64,000 nt of DNA, from the NCBI GenBank assembly GCA_963922205.1, contig CAWUHX010000275.1:310001-374000 (forward strand). The letters run 5' to 3'. The notes beneath the pieces are model-generated. The model was not told the DNA's origin, did no database searches, and worked only from the letters and a program-made list of their open reading frames with translations. The position numbers and the translations under genes are program-made. The DNA comes from Romanomermis culicivorax. Taxonomy: Eukaryota > Nematoda > Enoplea > Mermithida > Mermithidae. This document shows positions 1 to 11,380 of this stretch, piece by piece; the first letter of the stretch is position 1; each line of letters begins with the position of its first letter.

Positions 1-3000
1 GGTGATACCTGTGAATTAAAGATAATTTTTTATCCACCAAATCATTTTCGAAATAACTGAGATGCATTAATTTACATGGAGTTTTACACAGACGTCAATT
101 CTGATCGGAAAAATATCCACGCAAAAATGTTCGCATAAGATATGAGTATAGTAGTTAGAAAGATAGAAAGATAGAAAGCGTTGGGAGTTATGACGTCAAG
201 AATGCCAAGCAGGTCATATGTGAAAGATATTATTTACTATATTTTTTACTATATAAACTTACCATAAAATTTTTTCATATTATTCGATTTTAATATCGAG
301 TCAAGTATAGCTTAAATTCTAAATTAGTAGAAGTTAAATCAACATGAAATGTTAAAATCCAATGAGGCACCCGAGACTCTCCCACAAAATTGAACATGGA
401 TAGGTCCAATGTGTACATTTTTCTTGGAGCCAATGTTTTGTGAGATGCTATAGATTCTCATGTGCGAACTCTACTGAGATACATTTAAATGCGCAGTTAA
501 AGATCAGTATGACCTATGCGTATCACGCTGTGCACTACCCTATCCAATGTCTATTCACATCTTGGCACCCGAGAACAAATATGGAAATAAGGAATTACAA
601 GTTTTCATTCAACCTGATATATTGCAAGCTAGTCTAACACCCCCAGACAACTATTATTGATTCATTCAGCTCAAAAGTTTCATTGGTACTCGAATGTTTT
701 GCTTAGATGTAGAACCAAATCAGACAAGTACGGATCATGATTCAAAGTAATTTTAGCCTGTTAAAAACAGAGCAATCAAAGTTGATTTTTGAGTTTATTC
801 CAGTATCCCAGCGTATTCTTTGCAGTACGTCCTTGGAAAAGAAAATCGACGCTGTTGTTTCAATATCTTGACGTAAATGTATTGACATTCATTAATCGAT
901 GAAATCAAACTTTGCATGAAGCTTGATCTGGTACTAAGAACAAAGTAGTAAGGTATGGAAAGCAGTTTATCTTATACCACATTACACCCAGTTGAGCCTA
1001 TTGTTTACGAGTGCACGGGTACACTTGGAAAAGTGAGGTTTACTGAACATAATTTGAAAACTGGAAACAAAAGAAACTTTATATGAACTCCGTTCAATTG
1101 TCATGAGAAAGAGCACACTTCAGTAAGTTAGAATCGTGAAAACCTGAGATCAGCTTGAAACAGAAAAATGCATTGCATGGGACAGAAATAAAAATCTTCC
1201 TTATGGTTCAATCAATCACATTTTCACGCATCCTGAAAATTAGCCGAATTGAGCATTAAATCACGCAGTATTGTTTAACAAAAACTTAATAATGTGGAAT
1301 GAAAAATTTAGTTCAGAAACTCTAAAAAGAACTATCAATCCAAGGATAAAACAACATGAGTTGTGTGTACGCAAATAAAGTAGGAAACAAGTATCCCATT
1401 CATTTTAATTGTTAGTGAATCAAGCACGAATGACGATCATAATGTACGCACTGGTGATTAACCTTCCATATTTGTGTAAGTATGCCAGTGAACAAGTCAT
1501 GTCGCGATTCAATCAGATCAAGAACGACAGTGTTGTTCGAAATGTTGTTTGTGACTGATGAATATTCGAATGACGATAATCATAAGGAAATTTCTACAAT
1601 TTGTCAATAGACAAATGGCAATATTCCAGAGTAAAAGCAGTTTTGCTGAAAAAGTAGCGAGCAATTCCATTATACACATTATGCAGAAACACAACTGGAA
1701 AATGGGTAGATTCCAAAACATGTTGTTCATCGTTTTATGTACGTGTATACATATACTGAAAAACAACTACCAGAAAAAAACATAACTAGAATCGATTGGC
1801 TGTATATAGGATGCTCCGGAAGAGATATCGTCTTGTGTTGTGCTTTTGCAGAAATTAGTGCTTTTCCAGCAGCAACAAGAATTCTAGGTTCCGGCCACAC
1901 AACGAGACATTTGTTTTTTGTTGTTGTTGCATACTATTCCGAAAGAACCAACTCCTCTTTTTCTAGATATAATGGCATTCTTGGGATTATAGTCGATAAA
2001 ATGGAACAAAGCTTCTGAAACAAGAATAGAAAGAAAATTTGTTCCACAGAATTAATTCTTGGGATTGGTAGATTCCATCCTCAGTAGATTTATGACTTCA
2101 TCAGACCTCGGGAAACTTTCAATTTTCACTAAAGAATTTCCAAGTGCTGATCAAAAACGTATTCACTATACGTCATACTAAAGACTTGACCTCGCACAAA
2201 CCCAACTACATGGAGGATGAATGGCTCCCCGCTGCGTTACGTTAGACCAAAGTTACCCTTGTATGATTTGAGCTTCACACTGGAAAAGCGACCTTCACAG
2301 TCTGAAAAGTTCATAAGCACTTCCGGATGGAGTCTGACTACTAGCAAAGTTCAAAATCAAGTGTTTTTCCTTCAGTGACATCGGAAATCGAACACTATTT
2401 TCTTATCATTCGATACTGACCCTCATCTAAGAATAAAGAAAACTGTCGGAAATTAGCTGCAGTGAGATCGACTGGAAAATTTCCTGAGCCACAATTTTCT
2501 TTTAATAATCGCCCATATCATCGTTCTTAGCTAGAACTTGCTTCACTTCATTTCAACATTTCAATTGATTGGAAAATCCTTTTTGGAGCATGCTTGCAAA
2601 TTGAAAACTGACATAAATAACTAATTGCGTTTAAAATCTTTGCATTTTTTTGTATTCCGTTGCTCACTGGGAAAAGGATCTTGTATAACCATAATGTTTG
2701 CCGGTTTCAACAATTAATGAACGAAATTTTACAGTGAACAAACTTTTTGAGACAATGGTCACAATGGCAAATCCAATATTCCAATAATGAAACGGTATGA
2801 TGTAAACCTAAAATCAAAAAGCAAGATTTTCTTCCCAAACCAGAAGTTGCACATAGCTGTAAGACTAGTGCATAAAATTTTGAGTTTCTGTACTGAGTAG
2901 CTTACTGCAAGTGTCTTCTTGGTCCTCAGTTTAAGTGAGCTTAACATGCCACCTGCACTATGTGAAAAGGTTTCTCCCACGAAATCCATGGATTAGTTTG

Positions 3001-3480
3001 GGAGTTTAGTTCATGCGAATTCTCGTCCATGATCTTGCTAGGGGATAGGATTAAAATCTCCAGTTGTGTTAGCGCTAATTCGCCTTTATGCATACCGATT
3101 TACGTTGACATGTGTTTTCGCCGACTCTAACACGACTTAACGCCTTTATGCATATGGCCTTTGGACGTCAGCAGGATACACAATTCCTTAATAAAAAATT
3201 CATATTGGTGAACATGCATCGATTCAAACGAAGTTCATTGAATTTTTTCCAAGTTTTTCAAAGTGTGAGGTATATGCATGTGGGTATTGGCAACAGTAGT
3301 AAGGCGGGACCATATAGGTCGTATGGTTAAGCATATACGCTCGATTTTTTTGTCGATTTATAGGTCGTATGGTTAAGCATGCAGGTTTTGGAGTTACCAT
3401 AATAGTAGAATTACGGTAATATTTCGATTATGGTAACAGTAGAGTTGGGGTAATAGTCGTGTTACTGTAGGCGAAAAAGG
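1..3480. other. AT-rich region without a recognisable gene
   Basis: No reading frame here has a recognisable domain, plausible codon structure or a convincing series of splice sites. The open frames are short and many start at non-ATG codons. A short GATA/GAAA-type repeat lies near 160-180. I see no element ends in the first 3.3 kb. It could hold introns or regulatory DNA, but nothing in the sequence shows this. Confidence 0.5.
3314..3380. repeat. Two 21-bp direct copies around a ~25-bp spacer
   Basis: The string ATAGGTCGTATGGTTAAGCA followed by T occurs at 3314-3334 and again at 3360-3380 with no mismatch. It is too short to assign to an element and may mark a small local duplication. Confidence 0.7.
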
Positions 3481-3510
3481 AAAATTGATGTCGAACAGAA
3501 AATGGAAAAA

Positions 3511-4200
3511 GGAAAACTAAAGTGAACAAAAAATGGAAGAAGAAATAAAAAACAAAAAGAAAGCATGTATAAAAATTACTTCTTTCATGGACAGAGGAAG
3601 TCTCTCAAAAATTTGCGCCCCTGGACCCCCTTCCAAAACAGGCGCCACCTGCAGGCCTAAATATGATGGGAGGTCCCATTCCTGAATGATCGTTCCAGTC
3701 AGTAGTTGTCAGATTAGTCAGATTGGTCAGTAATGGTCCATTATATAAGTAAAATCTCCAAAAAGTCTATACACACTGAAACCTTATTCCTACAGGTTCA
3801 TACGTATAAAGTCAATAGCCCGTGGAAAAATGACCAAAAAGGTATGTTATAGAAAAAATGACCAGAACGAGCCTGGTATAGAAAAATGTGTAGAAAATTT
3901 GGAGATCTTGGAGCGTTCAAATAATCTTTACGTAGCAGAAGAAAAAACTTTTAAATCAACGTACCAATTTTGTTTTATTGTGAAATAATTATTTAGTTCA
4001 ACAACAAAAATAAAAAAGAAAAACTAAAGTGAACAAAAATGGAAAAGAAATGAAAAACAAAAAGAAGGCATGTATAAAAACGACCTCCTCCACCCACAGA
4101 GGTCTAAAAAAGCATCCTCTGGCTCCTGAATCAGAGGTGCGCCATCTGCAGGTATAAAGAAAAGCTAATCGGAAGCCCTGCATTTCTGAATGATCGTCCA
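3511..4200. repeat. Direct repeat pair of about 185 bp
   Basis: Copies at about 3511-3698 and 4017-4200 share, in the same order, an A-rich start (GGAAAACTAAAGTGAAC), a GCATGTATAAAAA block, a CAGAGG block, a CATCTGCAGG-type block and an end reading CTGAATGATCGT. They are clearly related but diverged, with small indels, and are separated by about 320 bp. They could be tandem copies of a short interspersed element or old LTR pieces belonging to the retroelement that begins downstream. No coding sequence is evident. Confidence 0.65.
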
Positions 4201-4796
4201 AATTGGAGTGGTCATATATGTCAGTGTTGTAGTGTGTTTCCGCTGATTTTTCAGGATTTTCAAATTGTTTGTCGATTTCATAAAAAGGCCTGCAAGTACA
4301 TCACATCGACCATGCCCGACCTGGCATAGCATGACGATTACTGTAGAACATGAATTTTGTGAATTATTTGGTGAATTTTATTGATTTCTCACGTGCCTTG
4401 TCCTTCATATTATAATTATTATTCTGCCTGTACTTTACTCGCCTCGTTTTTATATTGATAAGATGTCACATTTTTTGGAAGGAGTGATTTAGAAGTAAGT
4501 ATTATTAATAAATGTTTAGTTAGAAACTTGTTTTAATTGTGTCTTAAAGTGTGTTATCAAGTCTGGCTAGTTTTAGTCAGGCTTTTCTTGAGCAGGTAGT
4601 ATTCTATTTTAGACTTCTCGCCCCTGAGTGAGGAGTCATTCAGGTCAATCCCTGGCTATCTCTCCTGCACAACAAATCCCCTTATTGATTTAATCTTCTT
4701 CCTTGGACCCCAGGGATCAAGGAGGCAAGAAATCAGTCAGAGAGCACACCAAGAGACCAATCAATTTACAAATATAACACTGGTGAACCGTCTGGC
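4201..4796. other. Non-coding stretch upstream of retroelement G2
   Basis: No gene seen. The segment leads directly into the gag-like frame of G2, so it may contain its 5' LTR or leader. A matching 3' copy was not found in the window, and a primer-binding site could not be assigned with confidence. Confidence 0.35.
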
Positions 4797-6073
4797 TTGC
4801 CTGTTGCAACCCTAGAACGCGTCGCCCGATTTTTCGCCCGATTTTCGTCCGTTTTTGGCCCGTTTTTCATTGAATTTTCGTCTGTTTTTCGCCAATTTCC
4901 GCCCGTTTTTTCTCTATTTTTGGGCCAATTTTCAAGATTTTTCGAAGCGGTTTTCGCCAGTGCCTTCTCCAATGATGCCCACATCACCTACAATCAATGC
5001 TGCCACCGCGTAGACGTCAGCAACGTCAATATTCCCGATGGGGGAATGACTACCTCAATTAATCCTCATTGTTTTCAGCCCAATCTGGCGCAGCCAGTTT
5101 TTAATGCTTTTTCAGATGCCCTCCATCTTCCTATGCAGGTGCGCACCTCTGCCGCCCACTCCCTGACGTCAGCAAGCGATGCTGCGCATCACAACACACC
5201 CAAAAAGGCGTGATGAGGTCAGAAATGGGCGCTCATCTTAGAAACAATTTCCCGCAACGCACGTTGATGTCAGCACTCAGCACTCATCACCAGAATGTTT
5301 TTCAACAAGCTGCGTTTACATCAGCAATAGGCGCCAATACCCAAAACGTTTTTTCTGGAGGCGCCTTGACATCAGCAATGGATTGCCACCAAAACGACTT
5401 TCTGCAGGGCGCATTGACGTCAGCAAGGAGCGGTGACTACCAGAATGCTTTTCTACAAGGCCTCATGATGTCTGCAAGGGACGGGGACTATCAAAATGCT
5501 TTTCTATGAGGCGCACACTGACGTCAGCAGGGGTGGTGATGATCAATATGCTTTTCATTGGAGGGCTGTGATGTCAGCAAGGTGTGCCAACCATCAAATC
5601 ACTTTTCCACTAGGAGCCACGACATCAGCAACCACTGCTCATCAGCCAACTACTATAGGTGATGTGTCACAGCCAGTGAGTGTTTTTTCCACTATGGGGC
5701 CCTTTCTAAACTCAAATTCTATGATAGCAACCTTTTTAAATTCAAATTCTTCTCTGGCGCCCTCTTCTCAGTCTTTTGGTAATGTGTTAAATGAATCTTT
5801 GGTGCAAACTCTGTAGACAACTCTCCCTGCAGCTTCGAGTCTGAGTGTGTCGGCTAGGCAAGTATTTTCGGCAGTGGCACCCCCTCTTAGTTCACAGGTA
5901 AGGGCTTTGGACAGCAACAGAGACTGATCCAACCAATATGATCCTGTTGTTGAGGCAAGAATTTTGGTGCTCGAGGAAAAATATGCCCACCAGCTCCAAC
6001 AAATGGAACAACGACAAATAATCATCAAGAATGCATTGCTAGAGAAAAAGGAAAAAACTGCCGTGGACAAATG
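4797..6073 (+). pseudogene. G2 gag-like reading frame (broken)
   Basis: Frames at 4797-5213, 5210-5509, 5496-5816 and on to about 6073 join into one gag-like product with frameshifts or stops near 5212, 5507, 5814 and 6071. The first ~60 residues are rich in Phe and Ser (repeated FxxVFRQFPPVF-like text) and look low-complexity. Residues encoded by 5215-5640 form a 17-residue tandem repeat, entered separately. The last part, about 5940-6073, is a charged helical segment (EEKYAHQLQQMEQRQ) that would suit a coiled coil. No zinc knuckle was found in this part. Assignment as gag rests on position upstream of the protease, not on a recognised capsid fold. Confidence 0.5.
5215..5640 (+). repeat. Coding minisatellite, ~51-bp unit, about 8 copies
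   Basis: A TSA-containing motif encoded by GACGTCAGCA or close variants recurs at about 5265, 5318, 5369, 5416, 5467, 5519, 5571 and 5621, a period near 51 bp or 17 codons. A typical unit reads GALTSARSGDYQNAFLQ. Earlier, looser copies of the DNA core occur at 5013 and 5164. Several copies contain the full octamer TGACGTCA, the CRE palindrome. The repeat spans a +1 frame change near 5507. Confidence 0.8.
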
Positions 6074-6723
6074 AAACTCACCATCATGTGATGTCCTAAC
6101 AACTGCTCGACCACCACTGCTTGCTGAGCTCATACCCAAATATTGTCCGTGGCTTCCAGTTGCTGAATCCAACCGGCCTTTGACAAATCATCAAAATGCA
6201 TCAAATCACTGTCATGCTGATGTGTTAGTGGGTGGTGATTTTCCCCAACTGCATGCATCTGCTCGTGAATATGATTTCCCTGGAATCCTGCCCAAAAATT
6301 TTCACACAATGAATAACTGATGCCCAATGTCTCAAGAGGAGGATGGTCGAATAAAAGTCATGTTCCAAAATATGCAACCGCTTCACATTGACACTTCCAT
6401 CAAAGATAAACAACTGCTGCAATACTTCATATGCCTAAAAAAAAATTCCCCTACGACAAATCCAACTATATCAAAATAAGTACACTCGGCCCCCCCACAC
6501 GCAATATGCCCAGTGATACAATTCAAGACATAACCCAATACAACGAAGCCAAGAATATGCTCATGTTTCAACTCACACCTGATTGCAGCTAAATGTTGCT
6601 CAAAGAGAATTTGCCATGATTATGCCCAAAACTGGAGAAGAACCTGCTGCATTTCTAAGTAGGGTAATTTGCTGAATCAACAACCCCACGCTATCCAATA
6701 CAAAATTCATCCAAAAATATGCT

Positions 6724-7085
6724 GCAACACGTGCCTTCATAATACGAGTCAAAATTGGCAACATCAAAACAAATGCTTTAATCGACACCGGTGCTCAATG
6801 TTCCGCCCTTTCCTCCAGCCTCCTCAAACACGCTTTTGACAAACAAATGCTCTGCTTGCCCGTCTGCAGAAAAATAAAGGTCACCCATGGTGCCACCGTC
6901 ATTGCCCATGGTCCCATTATCATCACAATGGGATCCCCATTCAGCAAACATTTAGTCAAATGTGCCATTCTTGAGGATGATGCTCAAGATCAGAACTGAT
7001 CACTCATCCCGAAATCAATGTCATTCTCAACTTCAAAGAAAAATTCCTTGAAATCCAAAATGTCAAAATGCCGCTCAAAGTAGTC
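6724..7085 (+). pseudogene. G2 retroviral-type aspartic protease
   Basis: The frame contains ALIDTGAQCSALSSSLL at about 6775-6825, the classic active-site loop D-T-G-A of LTR-retroelement proteases. Hydrophobic strands and a ...IIITMGSP... stretch follow, as expected for the flap and second half of the subunit. The active-site residues are intact in this copy. A stop at about 6997-6999 and loss of frame after it show the polyprotein is not translatable as one piece. The enzyme would act as a homodimer to process Gag and Pol. The matching G1 site reads DTSAQC, so G1 is the more decayed of the two here. Confidence 0.75.
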
Positions 7086-7552
7086 CCTTGATCAAACCAC
7101 GACCATTTCTATCGACATCCTGTGACAATATTTTGGAAGAAATCCCTCCGGAGGAACAAGTGAGTAGTTGAGATAATTTTTCAGAAACTGATAGTCAAGT
7201 TGAAGAAATCGAAGCTGAAGGATCAGATTGGCCACTTCAGACTGGTCCCCACCATACTATGTCTTGTAGTCTGGAAGTCACAGAGCTGGCTGAACCAATT
7301 CTATTTGTCGCAAAGGCATCGCTAAAAATCCGACCGAATTGTCAACAGTTGATCATTGGTCAGGTTTTACTGGCAACCGATGCTTCCATTCCTGATCTGA
7401 TTGTACAACCCGCCAAAGAAGCGGATTCCAATAATGAATTCCCTGTCAAAACTTCAATCATCAACGTAACCAATGGAAGCTGCCCACTTTTGTTTATCAA
7501 CAATAGACCAAATTGCATCAAACGGCGGATTTTAAAGTATAATTGCATGTAA
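7086..7552 (+). pseudogene. G2 protease-RT linker
   Basis: The segment reads an acidic stretch (SQVEEIEAEGSD) followed by EPILFVAKASLKIRPNCQQ and an IPDLIVQP motif. The minus strand at 20,027-20,503 carries the same series (EEIEAEQLVP, PIFLVAQASLSISPNCQQ, IPDLIIQP). This colinear match links G1 and G2 as one family. The function of this Pol segment is unknown. It ends at 7552, right before the mariner-like remnant, so the RT half of G2 is missing. Confidence 0.65.
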
Positions 7553-7555
7553 ACA

Positions 7556-7802
7556 GCTTCAGAAAACTTTTTTCACAATAGGACAGCTTTTACTTCGACT
7601 TCACAACTTTTACTTTTTGAAAAATGACCATTGTTACTAAATTTCTGTTTGCACAGTAACCATAAATGCTAAAAGCATAAAATGTGGCCCTTGTAAAAAA
7701 GACAAAAAGGGTATTCTATTGCAGAAATCCGCATTGGAAAAGCTATATCTGCTCGAAAGTTATGAAAGTCAGCACCAGTCACCTTTTTTGGCTCACCCTG
7801 TA
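7556..7802. mobile_element. Mariner-like element remnant, one end only
   Basis: The right edge, 7785-7800, is the reverse complement of CAGGGTGAGCCAAAAAAG and is followed by TA. This matches the usual terminal inverted repeat and TA target of Tc1/mariner elements. The 240 bp inside match the right part of the element at 59,611-60,997, including the ACTTTTACTTTTTGAAAAAT block. The left end is absent. No transposase frame is present, so this is a fragment of a non-autonomous copy. Confidence 0.65.
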
Positions 7803-7959
7803 TTTTTATCCTAATGTGACCAAAAAGTAAAAACTTTTTTCTTCATTTTTGGCAAAATACTGACTGCGGAAGCATGAATATGTTCCGAAAAGCTCAAGAA
7901 AGCATAAATAAGGCATATGGTGGCTTTTTTGAGCAAAAAACGACATGGTGAAATGTACA

Positions 7960-8012
7960 CTAGTACATAAAAAATATAACAGGAATAATACTGAGAGAGC
8001 ACTCACCACATG
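7960..8012 (-). repeat. LTR-like segment at the low-coordinate end of G1
   Basis: Read on the minus strand it starts TGTGGTGAGTGCTCTCTCAG and continues through TATTATT and TTATGTACTAGT. The segment at 33,911-33,964 has the same order (TGTGGTGAGTGCTATCTCAG, TATTATT, TTATGTACTGGT). Starting with TG fits an LTR start. Similarity ends after roughly 55 bp, so these may be LTR starts of related but not identical families. Confidence 0.4.
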
Positions 8013-10317
8013 TGTACCAGAACTGAACTACAGTAAGACGCCCTTCGATGGTCTGCATAGCTCACTCCACTTCGGACGCCCACAACCCATCGCAAAATAA
8101 GAGTGGCCAAGTCCGGGGAGACAGGTGGCTGAGGTTCATGGTAATCCATGTGGTAGTGATGGCGGAAATATTGGCAAATTGCTAGCGAGGCACTTGTGGC
8201 GCAGACATGTACTGCCATCATAATGCGTACTCCTATGCAGCTGAAAAAGTTGATGAGGATCATCTCATGCAAAGTACGCAGTGAGAATGAATTGACATCC
8301 AGGTCAATGTGAGGAGGATAACCCGGCATTGCCAGAGTAATTGAGTGTGGCAGATCCATCGTGCGGAAACAAACGTAATTGGGTAACATAGTTGTTTAGC
8401 TGGGCAGTTGTGGCTCGAATTGCATGGATGTACCGGCTGAGGGAGTGGCTATGAGCACTAGAGGGGTCATGATCACTAACTTCGGCTGCAAGGGGATGGT
8501 TGACATAGTTGTTGATGTCGGAGTGCTCCTAACCAGTATTGGCAGTATGGTTGTAGAGGAGACCAATGTTGAGGCTGTGGTCTGCAAGGAGGTCATAGTT
8601 GTGGGAGTCTTTGCTCTTTGCAGATTTAGGAATGGTAGGGTCAACATCCATCAGCCGTGCTGAAGGCAACGGAACTTTAAATTCTAGCTGCAGTGGTGGA
8701 TTTTTCAACGCATCAAGGTGACATTGGATTTCGGCTTTGCTGTGTAGCTGGCTAATATAATTGGTGAATCTGGGCAGCAAACAGCGGAAAGGGTGATGAT
8801 AGTCTCGTTCCTAAAAGCCGGTAGAGTGCACCTGTCCAGTTTGTTCACTTTGAGTTTGATGACGAGGGGCATTATCGTGGTGACCTTGATCGCCACTATC
8901 TCTAGTTGCTGTGTCTTGGGGACAGGAACAGTCCATTTCTTGGTGGTGGTGATCCTCATGCTGATGTGACTCGTGACAAGAGTGGTGGCTATTGGAACAG
9001 TAGGCTGGCGGCCTTTGCTGCTGTGGCGGTGTTGATTGGGCTGATTTCGTTTGGGTACCGGAACTCTTCGTCTGCCTTACTTTTGGCTGGGCAGTTGCAC
9101 CAGTAGTGGAACTGGTTTGACCGGCCGTTAGTCGTGCTTTCTGTTGGGCCTGTTGTTCATGGTGTCATGGTGTCTGGTGGTCCATTTGCTCCACTTTTTG
9201 CTATGTTCAGCATGGGACCTGCTGGGCCGCAGTGTTTGGCAGGTGTGTGGCTCATCCATTGTGCGGGTTTTGTGAGCTTTACAGTATTTAACTTCTTCTT
9301 GTTGTTGGGTTTTGCCTTTGACCGAGTGCTTGTACTAAGCAGGTTTGCAAATCAGTTGGCCATGGCCATCCAGGTTAAGGGTTGAGGTGCTTGGTTGCTG
9401 CGGCCGTTGAATGTTTATAGGAACAGTTGGCCGTAATTGTGTAGCAATCGGCTGAGGCGCTAATTGTGTGACAATCAGAGCTGTTTGAAAAATTGGTGGT
9501 TGCAGAGGGGCAGCGAGTGCAGGGGTCATAGGCAGCAGCAAAATTTGCCAAATTTGATCTTGTAGCAGCTGGGGGTAATCGCGCCAGTGATGTTCCAGGA
9601 ATAGCATGATGGGCGGTGGTGGCGGACAACTGTATGCTTTGAGAGCCAGGGCCAAGGCATTCCATTGAGTATCTGAAATGATTTGTTGAGAAAATCGGAT
9701 GGGGGAATATACCTGGCTGCAGCAACAGTAGCAATCATTGGTGGGCCAGGCAACATCCCAGGAGTAGCCAAATAGATTGATGGATCTACAGGGGGCGGGG
9801 ATGGCACTATGTCCATGGCAGGCATGGGTGGTGCTATGTCTATGGCGGTAGCGTTATCTGTTGTGGTGTCTTCAGGGATGTCAGTCAACATTTGATCCGA
9901 GGTGCTGGTGTTCATTCTGGTGTCCATGTCAATTGGTTGAACGGGCGTCAATTCCTCCAAGGGAGCTGGTGCCAGTGATGAAATGTGGTCGAGTGTGAGC
10001 TTTAGGAAATCGTTGATCTGTGTCACTGAAACTGTAAGATCAGCCGCGGTGGGCGGTTCTGTTCTTGCTGGTGTAGGAACTGTCATCAGCAATTTTGCGA
10101 TGTTGAGGTCAAAAATCGACGTTTGGAGGAGATCATCATCAGACCGCTCGGGAGCAGCCAGAGCAACATTGGGTGGTCGATCATTTTTTCGGCCTCAACG
10201 CATGCAGTGCGGCCATAGTCGGCAACAGATATGCATAGATGGGCGCCAGAAAGGAAAATCGGTTTTGGAAATTGATAGTGTCGAGCAAACAAAAAAAGAA
10301 ATGGAACTGGCTGTGTG
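8013..10317 (-). pseudogene. G1 3' ORF region, part 2 (Pro/Thr-rich)
   Basis: Minus-strand frames at 10,092-9,526, 9,106-8,529 and 8,389-8,003 show strongly biased Pro, Thr, Ala and Asp text, for example LTPVQPIDMDTRMNTSTS and DNATAIDIAPPMPAMDIVPS. Frame jumps occur near 9,530, 8,960, 8,640 and 8,400. Across the MULE insertion the frame would continue from the part at 14,146-15,918. I do not recognise a domain, and no transmembrane segment is clear, so calling it env would be unsupported. The Pro/Thr-rich part resembles disordered structural or gag-like protein. It may be a second gag-like ORF, an acquired host fragment, or another element abutting G1. Confidence 0.45.
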
Positions 10318-10553
10318 GGTTGGCTGATTGTGCCACGCTAGATCCACTGTCCCACTAGGCCCACCAGTTCAGTAAACCCAATGTCTCACTAGGCCCACCG
10401 AAAGTGTGTCATTAATCCCACGGGAATTCTCAGTAGACCCACTGCGTCGATCAGAGGTGTATCACTAGACCCACTATTAAATTTGTTGCGTTATTCCCAC
10501 TGTCTCACATGGCCCACTAGTAAAATTCGAGTAATGCACAATATTTTTCAATC
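10318..10553. repeat. MULE left terminal inverted repeat with target duplication
   Basis: Positions 10,318-10,326 read GGTTGGCTG, repeated exactly at 14,137-14,145, and are the 9-bp target-site duplication. The terminal inverted repeat runs 10,327-10,553. It is made of repeated phrases such as CTAGGCCCACC and CACTAGACCCACT and ends at an ATATTTTTCAATC string. It pairs with 13,907-14,136 in reverse complement over nearly its full length, with mismatches and the outermost ~12 bp diverged. Confidence 0.85.
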
Positions 10554-11380
10554 TTGGCGAAAAAATGACATAATGACAGGGTGTGCCGAAGTGATCTGCT
10601 CGCTCCAAAAACCGAATTCCACACATGATCACAAATATTTGTTACCACCATCTTGTAGGGAATTCCATTCTGCGTTGAATGATGTATTTTGCATTACAGA
10701 AGTGCAAATATTGTATGTTATATTGATAAAAAACAAAACATGTCCAGTTTTAGGAATTGTTCACCCTTTGGATCAAATTTGACGGTCTCAACCTTACATT
10801 TTATGGTGTTTAAGGTGCTTAATTAAGTTAAGCAATGTTCGGCAGTGAATGGGGCAATGAAAAAAGTAAAAATTCGCAAAAGTCACATTTTAAAATTTTT
10901 CAAGCATTTTTTCACCTTTAATTTTTACTTCCTCATCAAATGTCTCAGAAAACGGTGAACTACAACTACTACCAAGCATCATTATTCTCTTCTAGCTGCC
11001 TTCACAGAACTAAATGATAGTTTGAAGCTGCATGTTATCATTTATCCTGTCGAATTTGATAAATATGCTGAAAAATTGGAAATCTTGACTTTGTGCTCTG
11101 TTTTTGATGAAAAAACATTCAATATTTGGACATCTGTAATGCCAACTAAACCATTTCAATGCAGAATTGAATTCGCTATAAGATAGTGGTTACAAATTTT
11201 TGCGATCAAGTATGGAAACTGGTTTCTGGAGGGAACAGGTCATTTCGCAACCCTTGTATCAATTGAACTGCTAGTCATTCTTGCACTATTGCCAATTTAA
11301 TGAAACCATCATTTTTTGGTTTGGCAGCAACTTTTTTTGTTCAAATCTGCCTTTTTAACGCATGCCATCAATTAAAATAA

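Larger units (their letters stand above)
4797..7553 (+). mobile_element. G2: truncated Ty3/gypsy-like LTR retroelement, gag to protease
   Basis: A plus-strand series of broken frames reads as a gag-like repeat region, a coiled segment, a retroviral-type aspartic protease and a protease-RT linker. The order is that of the 5' half of a gypsy-type polyprotein. The linker at 7,0xx-7,55x is clearly homologous to the minus-strand linker at 20,027-20,503 in G1, and both contain the short string ILNFK at the same place. G2 stops before any reverse transcriptase and abuts a mariner-like end. It is therefore a 3'-truncated relative of G1 in the opposite orientation. Frames are interrupted by several stops. 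Confidence 0.7.

Noticed and set aside
5768..6788. Minus-strand frames opposite the G2 gag/protease region
   Set aside because: They are shadows of the plus-strand retroelement, which has recognisable protease motifs in the other orientation.
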